From Tsukamurella pulmonis (GTDB taxonomy: Bacteria > Actinomycetota > Actinomycetes > Mycobacteriales > Mycobacteriaceae): a DNA stretch of 64,000 nucleotides. Made by a program: the position numbers and the translations under genes. Below, in pieces: positions 44,381-53,569 of the stretch (the stretch's first letter is position 1; the number at the start of each line of letters is the position of its first letter). The stretch is taken from the NCBI RefSeq assembly GCF_900103175.1, contig NZ_FNLF01000002.1:3672136-3736135 (forward strand), in the 5' to 3' direction. Below the pieces are notes generated by a model. The model was not told where the DNA came from, did not search any database, and worked only from the letters and a program-made list of their open reading frames with translations.

Positions 44381-47300
44381 TCACTGCCAATCGCGGGACC
44401 GCGAGGGCACCGAGAGGTCCATGCGCTGCAGCCTGTCGGCGACGACGGTGACGGCCCCCTCCGCGTTCTGCAGCTTTCCCCGCACCAGGAGCGCGGGCGC
44501 CGACTGCGCCAGCCTCCGGTAGCGCGCCCACAGCCCCTGGCTGCACACCACGTTCACCATGCCGGTCTCGTCCTCGAGGTTGAGGAAGGTGACGCCGCCC
44601 GCGGTGGCGGGCCGCTGCCGGTGCGTCACAGCCCCGCCCACCAGCACGCGGTCCCCGTCGGTCAGGGAGAGCAGCCGCTCTGCCGGGATCACCCCGAGCC
44701 GGTCGAGGGTGGGTCGGAGGAACTCCGTCGGGTACTTGCCGACGGTGACCGAGGTGGCCCACACGTCCGCCGCTGCGAGCTCCGTCTCGCTCATCCCGGG
44801 CAGTGCGGGCGGCGCGCCCGCGGTGGCCGTGCCCGGCAGCCGGCCCGGCCGCTCCCGCGCGGCGGCGCCCGCCTCCCACAGCGCCTGCCGCCGGTCCCGG
44901 CCGAAGCAGTCCAGCGCGCCGGAGGTGGCGAGCGCCTCGGACTGCGCGACGGTGAGCTCGACGCGGCCGGTGAGATCGGTGAGACTCGTGTACGCGCCGT
45001 GCGCCTCCCGCTCGCCGACGATGCGTTCGGCCAGATCGTCGCCGATGGTGCGGATCGCGGCGAGCCCGAGCCGGACCTCCTCCCCCGCGCTCTCCAGATC
45101 CGCCCACGACAGGCTGCGGTTCACGCACGGCCCGTGCACGAGGACGCCGTGCCGCCGCGCGTCGGCGACGAGGGACTGCGGCGAGTAGAAGCCCATCGGC
45201 TGCGCCCGCAGCAGCGCCGCGCAGAACGCCGCCGGGTGATAGAGCTTGAACCACGACGAGTAGAACACCAGCGAGGCGAACGACTGCGAATGGCTCTCGG
45301 GGAAACCGAAGTTGGCGAACGCGGCCAGCTTCTCGAAGATCCGGTCGGCCACCTCGCCCTCGAGGCCGTGCCGGCGCCGCGCACCGTCGTAGAAGCGCTG
45401 CCGCAGCTGCTCCATCTTCTCGGTGGAGCGCTTGGAGCCCATGGCGCGGCGCAGCTGGTCGGCCTCCGCCGGGGAGAAGCCGGCGACGTCGGTGGCGAGC
45501 TGCATGAGCTGCTCCTGGAACAGCGGCACCCCCAGTGTGCGCTCGAGGGCCTTCCACATCGACGGATGCTCGACGGCGGGCTCCTCCTGGCCGTTGCGGC
45601 GGCGGATGTACGGGTGCACCGAGCCGCCCTGGATGGGGCCGGGCCGGATGAGGGCGACCTCGACCACCAGGTCGTAGAAGTTCCGCGGCTTCAGGCGGGG
45701 CAGCGTGGCCATCTGCGCGCGGGACTCCACCTGGAAGACGCCCACGGAATCGGCGCGGCAGAGCATCTCGTACACGTTCTCGTCCGCGAGGTCGAGCTGC
45801 GCGAAGTCCACGTCGATGCCCTTGTGCGCGGCGAGGAGGTCCTTCGCGTAGTGCAGCGCGCTGAGCATGCCGAGGCCGAGCAGGTCGAACTTGACCAGGC
45901 CCGCGGCGGCGCAGTCGTCCTTGTCCCACTGCAGGACGCTGCGATCCTCCATACGGGCCCACTCGGTGGGGCAGACATCGGCGATGGGGCGATCGCAGAT
46001 CACCATGCCGCCGGAGTGGATGCCCAGATGCCGGGGCAGATCGGCGATCCGCGTGGCCAGCTCGACGACCCGCTCCGGAATCCCCTCGGGCACGGGATCG
46101 TTCCGCCATCCCCAGCTGGAGATCTGCTTGCTCCAGGCGTCCTGCTGCCCCTGCGAGTAGCCCAGCGCCCGCGCCGTGTCGCGCACCGCGGACCGGCCGC
46201 GGTAGGTGATGACGTTGGCGACCTGCGCCGCGTACTCGCGGCCGTAGGTGCGGTAGACGAACTGGATCGCCTCCTCACGGCGATCGGACTCGATGTCCAC
46301 GTCGATGTCGGGCGGACCGTCGCGTTCGGGGGCGAGGAAGCGCTCGAAGAGCAACTGGTTGCGCACCGGGTCCACCGCCGTGATGCCCAGCGCGAAGCAC
46401 ACGGCCGAATTGGCGGCGCTGCCGCGGCCCTGGCACAGGATGTCGTTGCGCCGGCAGAAGGTGACGATGCTGTGCACGATGAGGAAGTAGCCGGGGAAGG
46501 TGAGCGTTTCGATCACGTTCAGCTCGTGCTCGATCTGCCGATAGGCCTTCGGGTTCCGCTCCGGCGGTCCGTAGCGCTCCAGCGCGCCGCGCCGGGTCAG
46601 CTCGCGCAGCCAGGTGGCCTCCGTGTGGCCCGGCGGGACGTCGAAGGGCGGCAGGTTCGGCGCGATCAGCTTGAGACTGAAGGCGCACTCGGCGCCGAGC
46701 TCGGCGGCGGCCGCGATGGCCCCCGGGTGCTCGGGCAGCAGCAGCGCCATCTCGTCGCCCGAGCGCAGGTGCGCGCCGCCCGCCGCGGGCAACCAGCCGT
46801 CCAGCTCGTCGAGGCTGCGGCGCGCCCGGATCGCCGCGAGGGTCGAGGCCAGGCGCCGCTGGTCGGGCCGGGCGAAGTGCGCCCCGGTGGTGGCGACGGT
46901 GCCCACCCCCATCCGGGCCGCCACACCGGCCAGCAGGTGGTTGCGTTCGTCGTCCTCGGGCACGCCGTGGACGGTGAGTTCCACGCTCACCCGCTCCTCC
47001 CCGAACCGGTCGACGAGCTGCGCGAGGGCGGCGGCGGCACCGTCGGGACCGCGGTCGGCGAGCGCGCGCCGGACGGCGCCCTTGCGGCAGCCCGTGAGGA
47101 TGTGCCAGTGGCCGCCGGCCCACTCGGCCAGGCGATCCGGATGGAAGCGCAGCAGCCCCTTCTCCCCCGCCTCCATGTGCGCCTCGGCCATCGCGCGCGA
47201 GAGGCGGCGGTAGCCCTCCTGCCCGCGGGCGAGCACGAGCAGGTGCTCCCCCGCGGGATCCTCCGCGCCGGTGCGCTCGGCATCGCGCTCCAGCGACAGC

Positions 47301-47665
47301 TCGGCCCCGAAGACCGTGGGAACACCCAGTTCCAGTGCGGCCTCGGCGAATCGGACCACCCCGTAGAAGCCGTTGTGATCGGTGACCGCGAGAGCCTTGA
47401 GCCCCAGGGCGTGCGCCTGCTCGACCATCTCCTCGGGCTGGGCGGCACCGTCGAGGAAACTGAACGCCGTGTGCGCGTGCAGCTCGGCATAGGGCACGCG
47501 CGAGACGCCCGGCCCGGCACCGGCCGGAACGTAGGGCTCGCGCTTGCGGGACCACGCCGGGGAATCGCCCCCGTCGCCCGGAGGCTCCTCGCGGCGCACC
47601 GGCGCCCGCCCGGAGAGCACCCGCTCCATCTCCGACCAGCTGCGCGGCCCGTTTCCCCAACCCAC
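44381..47665 (-). CDS. dnaE2: Error-prone DNA polymerase III alpha subunit
   Basis: The catalytic subunit of the mycobacterial-type mutasome, performing translesion synthesis with ImuA' and ImuB (53570-55890 here). The 1094-aa product has an N-terminal PHP domain (YAELHAHTAFSFLDGA), the C-family polymerase core with catalytic acids in PDIDVDIESDRREE, then the (HhH)2 region and an OB fold (VLVGGAVTHRQRPATAGGVTFLNLEDETG). It lacks the long C-terminal tail of replicative DnaE. GTG start at 47665 appears leaderless behind a perfect TATAAT. Confidence 0.95.
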   Translation of the reverse strand: MGWGNGPRSWSEMERVLSGRAPVRREEPPGDGGDSPAWSRKREPYVPAGAGPGVSRVPYAELHAHTAFSFLDGAAQPEEMVEQAHALGLKALAVTDHNGFYGVVRFAEAALELGVPTVFGAELSLERDAERTGAEDPAGEHLLVLARGQEGYRRLSRAMAEAHMEAGEKGLLRFHPDRLAEWAGGHWHILTGCRKGAVRRALADRGPDGAAAALAQLVDRFGEERVSVELTVHGVPEDDERNHLLAGVAARMGVGTVATTGAHFARPDQRRLASTLAAIRARRSLDELDGWLPAAGGAHLRSGDEMALLLPEHPGAIAAAAELGAECAFSLKLIAPNLPPFDVPPGHTEATWLRELTRRGALERYGPPERNPKAYRQIEHELNVIETLTFPGYFLIVHSIVTFCRRNDILCQGRGSAANSAVCFALGITAVDPVRNQLLFERFLAPERDGPPDIDVDIESDRREEAIQFVYRTYGREYAAQVANVITYRGRSAVRDTARALGYSQGQQDAWSKQISSWGWRNDPVPEGIPERVVELATRIADLPRHLGIHSGGMVICDRPIADVCPTEWARMEDRSVLQWDKDDCAAAGLVKFDLLGLGMLSALHYAKDLLAAHKGIDVDFAQLDLADENVYEMLCRADSVGVFQVESRAQMATLPRLKPRNFYDLVVEVALIRPGPIQGGSVHPYIRRRNGQEEPAVEHPSMWKALERTLGVPLFQEQLMQLATDVAGFSPAEADQLRRAMGSKRSTEKMEQLRQRFYDGARRRHGLEGEVADRIFEKLAAFANFGFPESHSQSFASLVFYSSWFKLYHPAAFCAALLRAQPMGFYSPQSLVADARRHGVLVHGPCVNRSLSWADLESAGEEVRLGLAAIRTIGDDLAERIVGEREAHGAYTSLTDLTGRVELTVAQSEALATSGALDCFGRDRRQALWEAGAAARERPGRLPGTATAGAPPALPGMSETELAAADVWATSVTVGKYPTEFLRPTLDRLGVIPAERLLSLTDGDRVLVGGAVTHRQRPATAGGVTFLNLEDETGMVNVVCSQGLWARYRRLAQSAPALLVRGKLQNAEGAVTVVADRLQRMDLSVPSRSRDWQ

Positions 47666-47671
47666 ACCTCG

Positions 47672-47703
47672 ATTATACGCTCACACGTTCGACATGTGAG
47701 CGT
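47672..47703 (-). promoter_or_regulatory. dnaE2 promoter with 9-bp dyad
   Basis: On the minus strand a perfect -10 TATAAT (47677-47672) lies 6 bp before the GTG at 47665, implying a leaderless mRNA. Immediately upstream is the dyad ACGCTCACA / TGTGAGCGT (47677-47703, 9-nt centre). The centre contains TCGAAC, one half of the mycobacterial SOS box, but the second half is degenerate (9 of 12 matches overall). TCGAAC occurs again at 47707-47712 on the plus strand. Confidence 0.55.
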
Positions 47704-47722
47704 TGATCGAACGGATGGCGGC

Positions 47723-48262
47723 TCAGGCGAGGCGCGTGAGCAGGATCTCCAGCGCGGGCCGGGGATCGAAGTCCTCGACGGGCATGGCGAGCTGCCGCAT
47801 GACCAGCGCATCGGTCGCGTCCATGACCAGCGCCGATTCCGCGAGGCCGAGACCGATGGCGGCGCCGATGCGTTCGCCGACCACCTCGACCGCGCGCCGG
47901 CCGCGGCGCAGCGGCTCGCGCAGGTCCGGCTCCACCGAGGCGGCGGCGAACAGGTTGAGCCGGGCCACGCCCCGCACCCTCCCGTCGCCGACGGACCACC
48001 GGACGAACTCGGCGAGCCGGTCCGCCACCTCCTCGGGCGTCGACGTCTCCACCCCGTCGAACGCGGCCCAGAACGCGAGATCCTCCTCGACCATGCGATC
48101 GACGATGCCCCGAACCAGGGCCGCGCGCGAGCGGAAGTAGTTCGAGGCCGTCCCCGCGGGCACGCCGGCGGCAGCATCGACGGCACGGTGCGTCAGACCC
48201 CGCAGCCCGAGCGTGCCGAGCACCTCGACCGCCCCGTCCAACACCTCGTCGCGCCGTCCCAT
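47723..48262 (-). CDS. TetR-family regulator
   Basis: The 179-aa product has the TetR N-terminal helix-turn-helix (RDEVLDGAVEVLGTLGLRGLT, then AAAGVPAGTASNYFRSRAAL) and an unrelated ligand-binding C-terminal domain. It diverges from the FAD monooxygenase gene across 46 bp with a palindromic site in the middle. It is therefore probably the repressor of that gene and of itself. Confidence 0.9.
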   Translation of the reverse strand: MGRRDEVLDGAVEVLGTLGLRGLTHRAVDAAAGVPAGTASNYFRSRAALVRGIVDRMVEEDLAFWAAFDGVETSTPEEVADRLAEFVRWSVGDGRVRGVARLNLFAAASVEPDLREPLRRGRRAVEVVGERIGAAIGLGLAESALVMDATDALVMRQLAMPVEDFDPRPALEILLTRLA

Positions 48263-48281
48263 GGGCGAGCACTTTACCCAA

Positions 48282-48297
48282 TACTACACACGTAGTA
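48282..48297. promoter_or_regulatory. TetR operator between tetR and monooxygenase
   Basis: TACTAC-ACAC-GTAGTA, a perfect 6-bp inverted repeat, centred in the 46-bp divergent intergenic region. Typical size and position for a TetR-family operator controlling both genes. Confidence 0.65.
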
Positions 48298-48308
48298 GCG
48301 TCGGAGAC

Positions 48309-49349
48309 ATGTCCACGGCAGCGATCATCGGCGGAGGAATCGGAGGACTGGCCACGGCGGCCCTCCTGACGCGGCAGGGGTGGGAGGTGGAGGTCCTCGA
48401 ACGGGCCGCCCGCCTGCCGGACACCGGTACCGCCCTGGGGATGTGGCCGGAAGCCATGGCGGTGCTCGAACAGGTGGGCGCCGCGGACGCGGTCCGCGCG
48501 ATCGGCATCGACCAGCGGATCGCCGAGATCCGCAGCGCCTCCGGGCACCGCCTCGGCCCCGAGATCAGGGCGCGCGGCGCCACCGTCCTCCTCTCCCGGC
48601 CCCGGCTGCTCGAAGCCCTCGCCGCGTGCGCGCCGGCGGTCCGCTTCGGCGAACCCTGTACCGGCATCGACGGATTCGAGCACGACGTCGTCATCGGCGC
48701 CGACGGGATCGGCAGCGTCGTGCGCACCCACGTCCTCGGCCGCGTGGTGCAGCCGCGCCCGCTGGGTGTGGACGTGCTCATCGGCCGCTGCCCCGGCGAG
48801 ACCGACACCTTCACCGAATACTGGGGCCCCGGAAGGCTGTTCGGGGTGACACCGCGCGACGGCGACTACATCAACTGGTACTCCGAGTTCGATCCGCGCG
48901 CGATCCCCGCGGGCACACCGGACCCCGGCACCGACCCACGGGACTTCCTCCGCGCGATGTACCACGGCTGGGATCGGCGGGTGGCCCGGACGATCGAGGG
49001 TATCGAGGCCGCATCGGCGCTGCACTACCACTCGCGGGACCTGCCGCGACTGCCGCGGATCGTGCGCGGCAACGTCGCACTGATCGGCGACGCCGCGCAC
49101 GCCATGGCGCCCAATCTGGGCCGCGGCGCCTGCGAGACCCTGCTCGACGCGGCGGCACTGGCGACGGCGCTGGGGCCGGCCGGCGCCGGGCGCGACCACG
49201 CGGACGCGCTGCGCGCCTATGAGTCGGAGCGTCGCCGGGCCGGACAGCGCACCATGCTGCTCTCCCGGATGATGCGGCACACGGCGCTCACCGCGCGGTT
49301 GCGCACGCCGCGGGACCTGGTGCTGCGCGCGGTGGCCGCGGTGGCCTGA
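48309..49349 (+). CDS. FAD-dependent monooxygenase
   Basis: The 346-aa product has the FAD-binding GxGxxG (AIIGGGIGGLATAALL), the intermediate DG-type motif DVVIGADGIGSVVR and the second FAD motif GNVALIGDAAHAMAPNLGRGA. It belongs to the PHBH-like group A aromatic hydroxylases and epoxidases. The substrate is unknown, but a dedicated TetR regulator suggests an inducible response to an aromatic or drug-like compound. ATG at 48309. Confidence 0.88.
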   Translation: MSTAAIIGGGIGGLATAALLTRQGWEVEVLERAARLPDTGTALGMWPEAMAVLEQVGAADAVRAIGIDQRIAEIRSASGHRLGPEIRARGATVLLSRPRLLEALAACAPAVRFGEPCTGIDGFEHDVVIGADGIGSVVRTHVLGRVVQPRPLGVDVLIGRCPGETDTFTEYWGPGRLFGVTPRDGDYINWYSEFDPRAIPAGTPDPGTDPRDFLRAMYHGWDRRVARTIEGIEAASALHYHSRDLPRLPRIVRGNVALIGDAAHAMAPNLGRGACETLLDAAALATALGPAGAGRDHADALRAYESERRRAGQRTMLLSRMMRHTALTARLRTPRDLVLRAVAAVA

Positions 49350-49814
49350 TCAGGCCTCGCCGGCGAGCCCCGGGGTGATCTTGCCGAGCGCGGTGCGCAG
49401 CGCGGCGACGTCCTCGTCCGCCAGGTGGTCGAAGACGAGGCGCCGCACCTCTTCCACGTGGCCGCGGGCAGCTCCGTCGAGGGCGGCGAAGCCCGCATCG
49501 GTGAGCTCCGCGTACGCGGAGCGCCCCTGCGCGTGCCGCACCAGCCAGCCGCGGTCGCCCAGCTTGCGCAGGACGTGCGAGAGGCGCGACGGGGAGGAGT
49601 TGGCGGCCTCGGCGAGGGCCGAGAGTCCCAGCGTGCGCTCGGGGGCCTGCGAGAGCTGGGAGAGCACCATGAATTCGTAGTGGGTGATGCCGGCATCGGA
49701 GCGCAACTGCGTGTCCAGCTTGGCGGGCAACCGCATCGCGACGTGGATCAACGGCAGCCAGGCCGCCATCTCCTCGGTCGACAACCACCGGGGGTCCCCC
49801 GCGCCCACAACCAT
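49350..49814 (-). CDS. MarR-family regulator
   Basis: The 154-aa product has the winged helix of MarR proteins: THYEFMVLSQLSQAPERTLGLSALAEAANSSPSRLSHVLRKLGDRGWLVRH, then a beta wing and a C-terminal dimerisation helix. Its stop directly abuts the stop of the monooxygenase gene on the other strand. Divergent from the amidohydrolase gene, which may be its target. Confidence 0.88.
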   Translation of the reverse strand: MVVGAGDPRWLSTEEMAAWLPLIHVAMRLPAKLDTQLRSDAGITHYEFMVLSQLSQAPERTLGLSALAEAANSSPSRLSHVLRKLGDRGWLVRHAQGRSAYAELTDAGFAALDGAARGHVEEVRRLVFDHLADEDVAALRTALGKITPGLAGEA

Positions 49815-49903
49815 CTCGTACCCCCGAACATCACGTCGCCCCCAGTTTACCGGCTCCGCATTTCGGTGAACGGTGCCTCACCGACGTGGGTACATTGACC
49901 GGT

Positions 49904-50812
49904 ATGAGCAGTCCGAGCACGACGCCGGGGCCGGCCTCCGACGAGGAGATCCCCGCCTACCTGCAGGCCCTCGGCATCCCCGGCCTCGCGGACGTCCACG
50001 TGCACTTCCTGCCCGAGCCGATGTTGATCAAGGTGTGGGACTTCTTCGACCGCGCGAGCAGCGAGTACGGCCGGGAGTGGCCCATCCGCTACCGGTTCGA
50101 CGAGGACACCCGGCTCGCACTGATCCGCGGCATGGGCGTCACGGCGATCCCCGCGCTCACCTATCCGCACAAGCCCGGGATGGCGGTCTGGCTCAACGAG
50201 TGGTGCGCCGAGTTCGCGCGCCGCGTGCCCGACGGCATCCACTGCGCCACGCTCTACCCCGAGCCCGGGGTCGGCGAGTACGTCGCGCGGGCGGTCGCCG
50301 AGGGTGCGCGCCTGTTCAAGATGCACGTCCAGGTAGGCGTCTTCGCGCCCGACGATCCGCTGCTCGATCCCGCCTGGGAGCTGCTCTCGGACGCGAGGAT
50401 CCCCGTGGTGATCCACGCCGGATCCGGCCCCGTCGAGGGCCCGTACACCGGGCCCGACCGGGTCGAGGCCGTGCTCCGGCGCCACCCGGACCTGACGCTG
50501 GTGATCGCACACCTCGGCATGCCCGAGTACGACCGGTTCGCCGATCTCGCCGAGCGCTTCCCGAACGTGTACCTCGACACCACGATGGCCGCGACCGACT
50601 TCACCGAGCGCACGGCGCCGATGCCGCCCGGGTACGTCGAGCGGCTCGGCGCGCTCGCCGACAAGGTGGTGCTGGGCAGCGACTTCCCCAACATCCCCTA
50701 CGAGTACGCGCACCAGCTCTTCGGGCTCGCTCGCCTGGGCCTGGGCGACGAGTGGATGCGCAAGGTGCTGTGGCACAACGGCCGCGCGCTGCTGGAGCGC
50801 GCGGGCGCCTGA
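49904..50812 (+). CDS. Amidohydrolase-2 family metal-dependent hydrolase
   Basis: The 302-aa TIM-barrel protein has the metal motif HVHFLPEP, further metal or substrate residues in LFKMHVQVG, VVIHAGSG and LVIAHLGMPEY, and a final Asp in VVLGSDFPNIPYEY. Members hydrolyse or decarboxylate small cyclic or aromatic acids. ATG at 49904; a TACATT -10-like element (49891-49896) would make the transcript leaderless. The serpin gene starts 23 bp after its stop. Confidence 0.85.
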   Translation: MSSPSTTPGPASDEEIPAYLQALGIPGLADVHVHFLPEPMLIKVWDFFDRASSEYGREWPIRYRFDEDTRLALIRGMGVTAIPALTYPHKPGMAVWLNEWCAEFARRVPDGIHCATLYPEPGVGEYVARAVAEGARLFKMHVQVGVFAPDDPLLDPAWELLSDARIPVVIHAGSGPVEGPYTGPDRVEAVLRRHPDLTLVIAHLGMPEYDRFADLAERFPNVYLDTTMAATDFTERTAPMPPGYVERLGALADKVVLGSDFPNIPYEYAHQLFGLARLGLGDEWMRKVLWHNGRALLERAGA

Positions 50813-50835
50813 GCGCGGGCCGTACGATGGCCCTC

Positions 50836-52107
50836 ATGCAGATCCGGCGCGCCGTGACGGCGCTGATCGTCGCGGGGACCCTCGCCGCGTGCGGTGGCGC
50901 CCCGCCGAAGCCGGAGACCCTCTCCCTCGACCGCTCGAAGGAGCACTTCGAGCAGGTGGGCGTCGACGAGACGCGCGACGACGTCACCGCGCTGGTCAAC
51001 ACCGCGACCCGCCTCGGTGCGCGGCTCGCGACCGGCGACACGGCCGCGGCGAGCACCGCCGTCTCGCCGTGGTCCGCCCTGAGCCTGCTCGGCATGCTCC
51101 GCGCCGGGGCGCAGGGCGAGACCGCCGCGCAGCTCGACGGTGCCGGGCTCGGCGCGGCGAAGGACCTGCCGCGCGCGATGGCCGCCCTCACCGGCCAGAC
51201 CGCGCAGTGGGCCGGCGATCCCGGCACCGTGCCCACCGGCACCCCGCCCGCGACACCGCTGTTCCAGTCGCAGGTCGCGCTCCTGACCGCGAAAGGGCCG
51301 GAGGAGGACCGCGTCCGGCCGGCCTACCTCGACGCTCTCTCCACCTCCTACGACACGGGCGTCTACCCCGCGGACTTCGGCCGCGGCATCGGGGCGCCGC
51401 TCGGCGAGTGGGTCGCGGTGAACACCGGCAGCAGTTTCCGCTCCGCTCCACTGCGCACGGACGCCGACACCCGGCTCGCGGCCGCGACCACGGCCTACCT
51501 CGCCGCCGCCTGGCGTTTCCCGTTCGACGCCGCTCGCACGCGACCGGCACCGTTCACCGCCGCCGACGGCGCGGTCCTCGATCCACTGACCATGCGCGGC
51601 ACGGTGCCCGCGCGCGTCGCGGCCGGGGAGGGCTTCTCGGCGCTGCAGCTCGACTACGGGACCACGCTCGCCCTGCAGATCGTGCTGCCCGCCCCGGGCA
51701 CGCCGCTCGCCGATGCGGCCGGCGAGGGCAGGTTCACGGCGGCGCGGATCGCGCTGGCGGGCGCACCGTCGGCGCCGCACGAGGTGAGCCTGCCGAAGTG
51801 GCGCAGCACCACCTGGACAGGGCTGGTCGAGCCGCTGCGCGACGCCGGCCTGACGGGACTCTTCGCAGGCCCGGGCCTCGAGGGCATCGCCCCGGGATCG
51901 CCGACGGTGACCGACGCCCGCGCCGCGGCCGTGCTCACGGTGGGCGAGAAGGGCACCGCCTCGGACACCGCGACGACACCCGCGACGCCCGAGCCGGGGC
52001 CGGGGCCGGCCCCGTTCGTCGTGGACCGGGCGTTCGCGTACTCCGTGGTGGACACCGCGACCGGACTGCCGCTCCTGATGGGGACGGTCAACCGCCCCGG
52101 CGCCTGA
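50836..52107 (+). CDS. Serpin-family lipoprotein
   Basis: The 423-aa product has a lipoprotein signal peptide (lipobox LAAC, Cys19) and a serpin fold: STAVSPWSALSLLGMLRAGAQGETAAQL near the N-terminus and the closing FVVDRAFAYSVVDTATGLPLLMGTVNRP. The hinge of the reactive loop, EKGTASDTATT (371-381), is partly of the inhibitory type, but the loop continues as PATPEPGPGP, rich in proline. ATG at 50836 is chosen because TACGAT (50823-50828) would place transcription start there; an ATG at 50827 is in frame. A cell-surface protease inhibitor or a non-inhibitory relative. Confidence 0.8.
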   Translation: MQIRRAVTALIVAGTLAACGGAPPKPETLSLDRSKEHFEQVGVDETRDDVTALVNTATRLGARLATGDTAAASTAVSPWSALSLLGMLRAGAQGETAAQLDGAGLGAAKDLPRAMAALTGQTAQWAGDPGTVPTGTPPATPLFQSQVALLTAKGPEEDRVRPAYLDALSTSYDTGVYPADFGRGIGAPLGEWVAVNTGSSFRSAPLRTDADTRLAAATTAYLAAAWRFPFDAARTRPAPFTAADGAVLDPLTMRGTVPARVAAGEGFSALQLDYGTTLALQIVLPAPGTPLADAAGEGRFTAARIALAGAPSAPHEVSLPKWRSTTWTGLVEPLRDAGLTGLFAGPGLEGIAPGSPTVTDARAAAVLTVGEKGTASDTATTPATPEPGPGPAPFVVDRAFAYSVVDTATGLPLLMGTVNRPGA

Positions 52108-52194
52108 CGCGCGAGTCCGGCGACGCTGTCGCATCGAAACTCTTCCCCGGGTTATCTTTTCGCCAAAGTCTCGACTTCACGTTAAGGTTGAGGC

Positions 52195-53559
52195 ATGACC
52201 TCGACGCCTGCCCGCCCGCTCCGCGCGGCGGCTCGTTCCGCGTGGGCCCTCACGGGTACCGCGCTGCTGGCCGTGCTGATCGCGCTCGTCGCGGGCGGCG
52301 CCGCCTTCCTCGTGGCCGCGGGGACCACACCGCCCGCGCCGGCCCAGGAACGGGAGAACGCCGAGAACACCCGCGTCGCCCTCAAGGCCGCCGACGAGTC
52401 GCGCGCGCTGTTCGGCCTGCTCTCCAACGCCGTGGTCTCCGCCGGGAACGGGCTGAACACCTCGGCGAACTCCGTGCCGCAGATCTTCGACAGCATCGAC
52501 ACCGCGAAAACAGGTGCCCAGCAGTTGGTCTCGGGGCTCGACGAGGCCTCCTCACTCTCCGCCGCACTGAACCAGGTCAACCGGGCGACCGCGACGCTCG
52601 GCGGCGCCCTCGAGCGGACGCAGGGGCTGCAGCAGGTGGCGGCCGGTACCCGCGCGACGCTGGTGGCACTGCGGGGGCGGCTGATCGAGCACCCCTCGCC
52701 CGGCTCCGCAGAGGCGATCGCGCAGCTCGACCGCGCGCTGGCCGGCTCGAAGGGTGTGGGCGCGCTCGACGACGTGGCCGGCCTGCGCAGCACCCTCTCG
52801 ACCATGACGGGCAGCCTGAGCAGCGCCTCGGCCACTGCGGACGCCTCGCTCACTTCCGCGCGGAGCGCCGCCCGGCAGTTGCGGGACGGCCTGACCGAGC
52901 TCGCCTCGGCCCGCAAGGACGTCACCGCCTCCGTCGCCAACCTGACCACCGGCGTGGGGCAGCTCAAGACCGCCCTGGGCGCCATCGACGGCCAGCTGGC
53001 CCTGACCCAGACGCGGCTGCGCTCGGTGACCAGCGCCCCCGCGCCGGCGCCGGACCCCGGTATCGCGCGCCCGCTCGCCTGGGGCCTGGTGGTCGGCGGC
53101 GCCGCGGGCGCGGTGACCTACCTGCTCGCACTGGGCGTCGCGCACCGGCTGCGCCGCCGGGCGGACGCCGGGACCGGGGCCGTCGCGGGCACGGAGCCGG
53201 CGGTGGTGACCACCGTCGAGAGCGCCCCGGCGGAGATCGCCGGGCTCGGCCACGACCGGGTGCTGCCGCCGCACACCGAGGACGGCGCGGTGCCGGCGGA
53301 GGCGGAGGCGAATGGCGCCGCACCGGCGTCGGAGACTGAACCGCAGACCGTGCCGGAACCGGAGGCCGAGCAGGAGGCCGAGCAGGAACCGCAGACTGAG
53401 CCCGAGGCGGCGGCCCCCGGCGCGCAGACGCCGGCGGGCGAGGCGTCGTCGGCCTCCTCCGGGCAGCGGGCGCGACACCGCCGGAACCGGTTCCGGCCCG
53501 CCCCGGCGGACGACACCAACCCCTATCTGTCGGTGGCCTTCTCGGGCAGCGCCGGCTGA
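52195..53559 (+). CDS. Two-TM coiled-coil protein with acidic C-terminal tail
   Basis: No family recognised. The 454-aa product has a membrane helix at about 18-42, a long helical, probably coiled-coil extracytoplasmic region (about 50-280) rich in Ala, Leu, Thr and Ser, and a second membrane helix at about 292-316. The cytoplasmic tail contains repeated Glu/Pro/Gln units (EAEQ and EPQT) and ends in a basic patch (RARHRRNRF). The overall shape resembles mycobacterial envelope proteins with a sensor-like external coil. Convergent with imuB (10 bp between stops). Confidence 0.55.
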   Translation: MTSTPARPLRAAARSAWALTGTALLAVLIALVAGGAAFLVAAGTTPPAPAQERENAENTRVALKAADESRALFGLLSNAVVSAGNGLNTSANSVPQIFDSIDTAKTGAQQLVSGLDEASSLSAALNQVNRATATLGGALERTQGLQQVAAGTRATLVALRGRLIEHPSPGSAEAIAQLDRALAGSKGVGALDDVAGLRSTLSTMTGSLSSASATADASLTSARSAARQLRDGLTELASARKDVTASVANLTTGVGQLKTALGAIDGQLALTQTRLRSVTSAPAPAPDPGIARPLAWGLVVGGAAGAVTYLLALGVAHRLRRRADAGTGAVAGTEPAVVTTVESAPAEIAGLGHDRVLPPHTEDGAVPAEAEANGAAPASETEPQTVPEPEAEQEAEQEPQTEPEAAAPGAQTPAGEASSASSGQRARHRRNRFRPAPADDTNPYLSVAFSGSAG

Positions 53560-53569
53560 CGCTCGGCCG

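Noticed and set aside
47677-47703. Canonical LexA box at dnaE2
   Set aside because: Only one half (TCGAAC) is intact; the other half matches 3 of 6. Reported as a dyad of uncertain regulator instead.
44336-48295. 1319-codon open frame antisense to dnaE2 and tetR
   Set aside because: The longest frame in the window, but it is a GC-frame shadow. It spans two well-supported minus-strand genes and their promoter.
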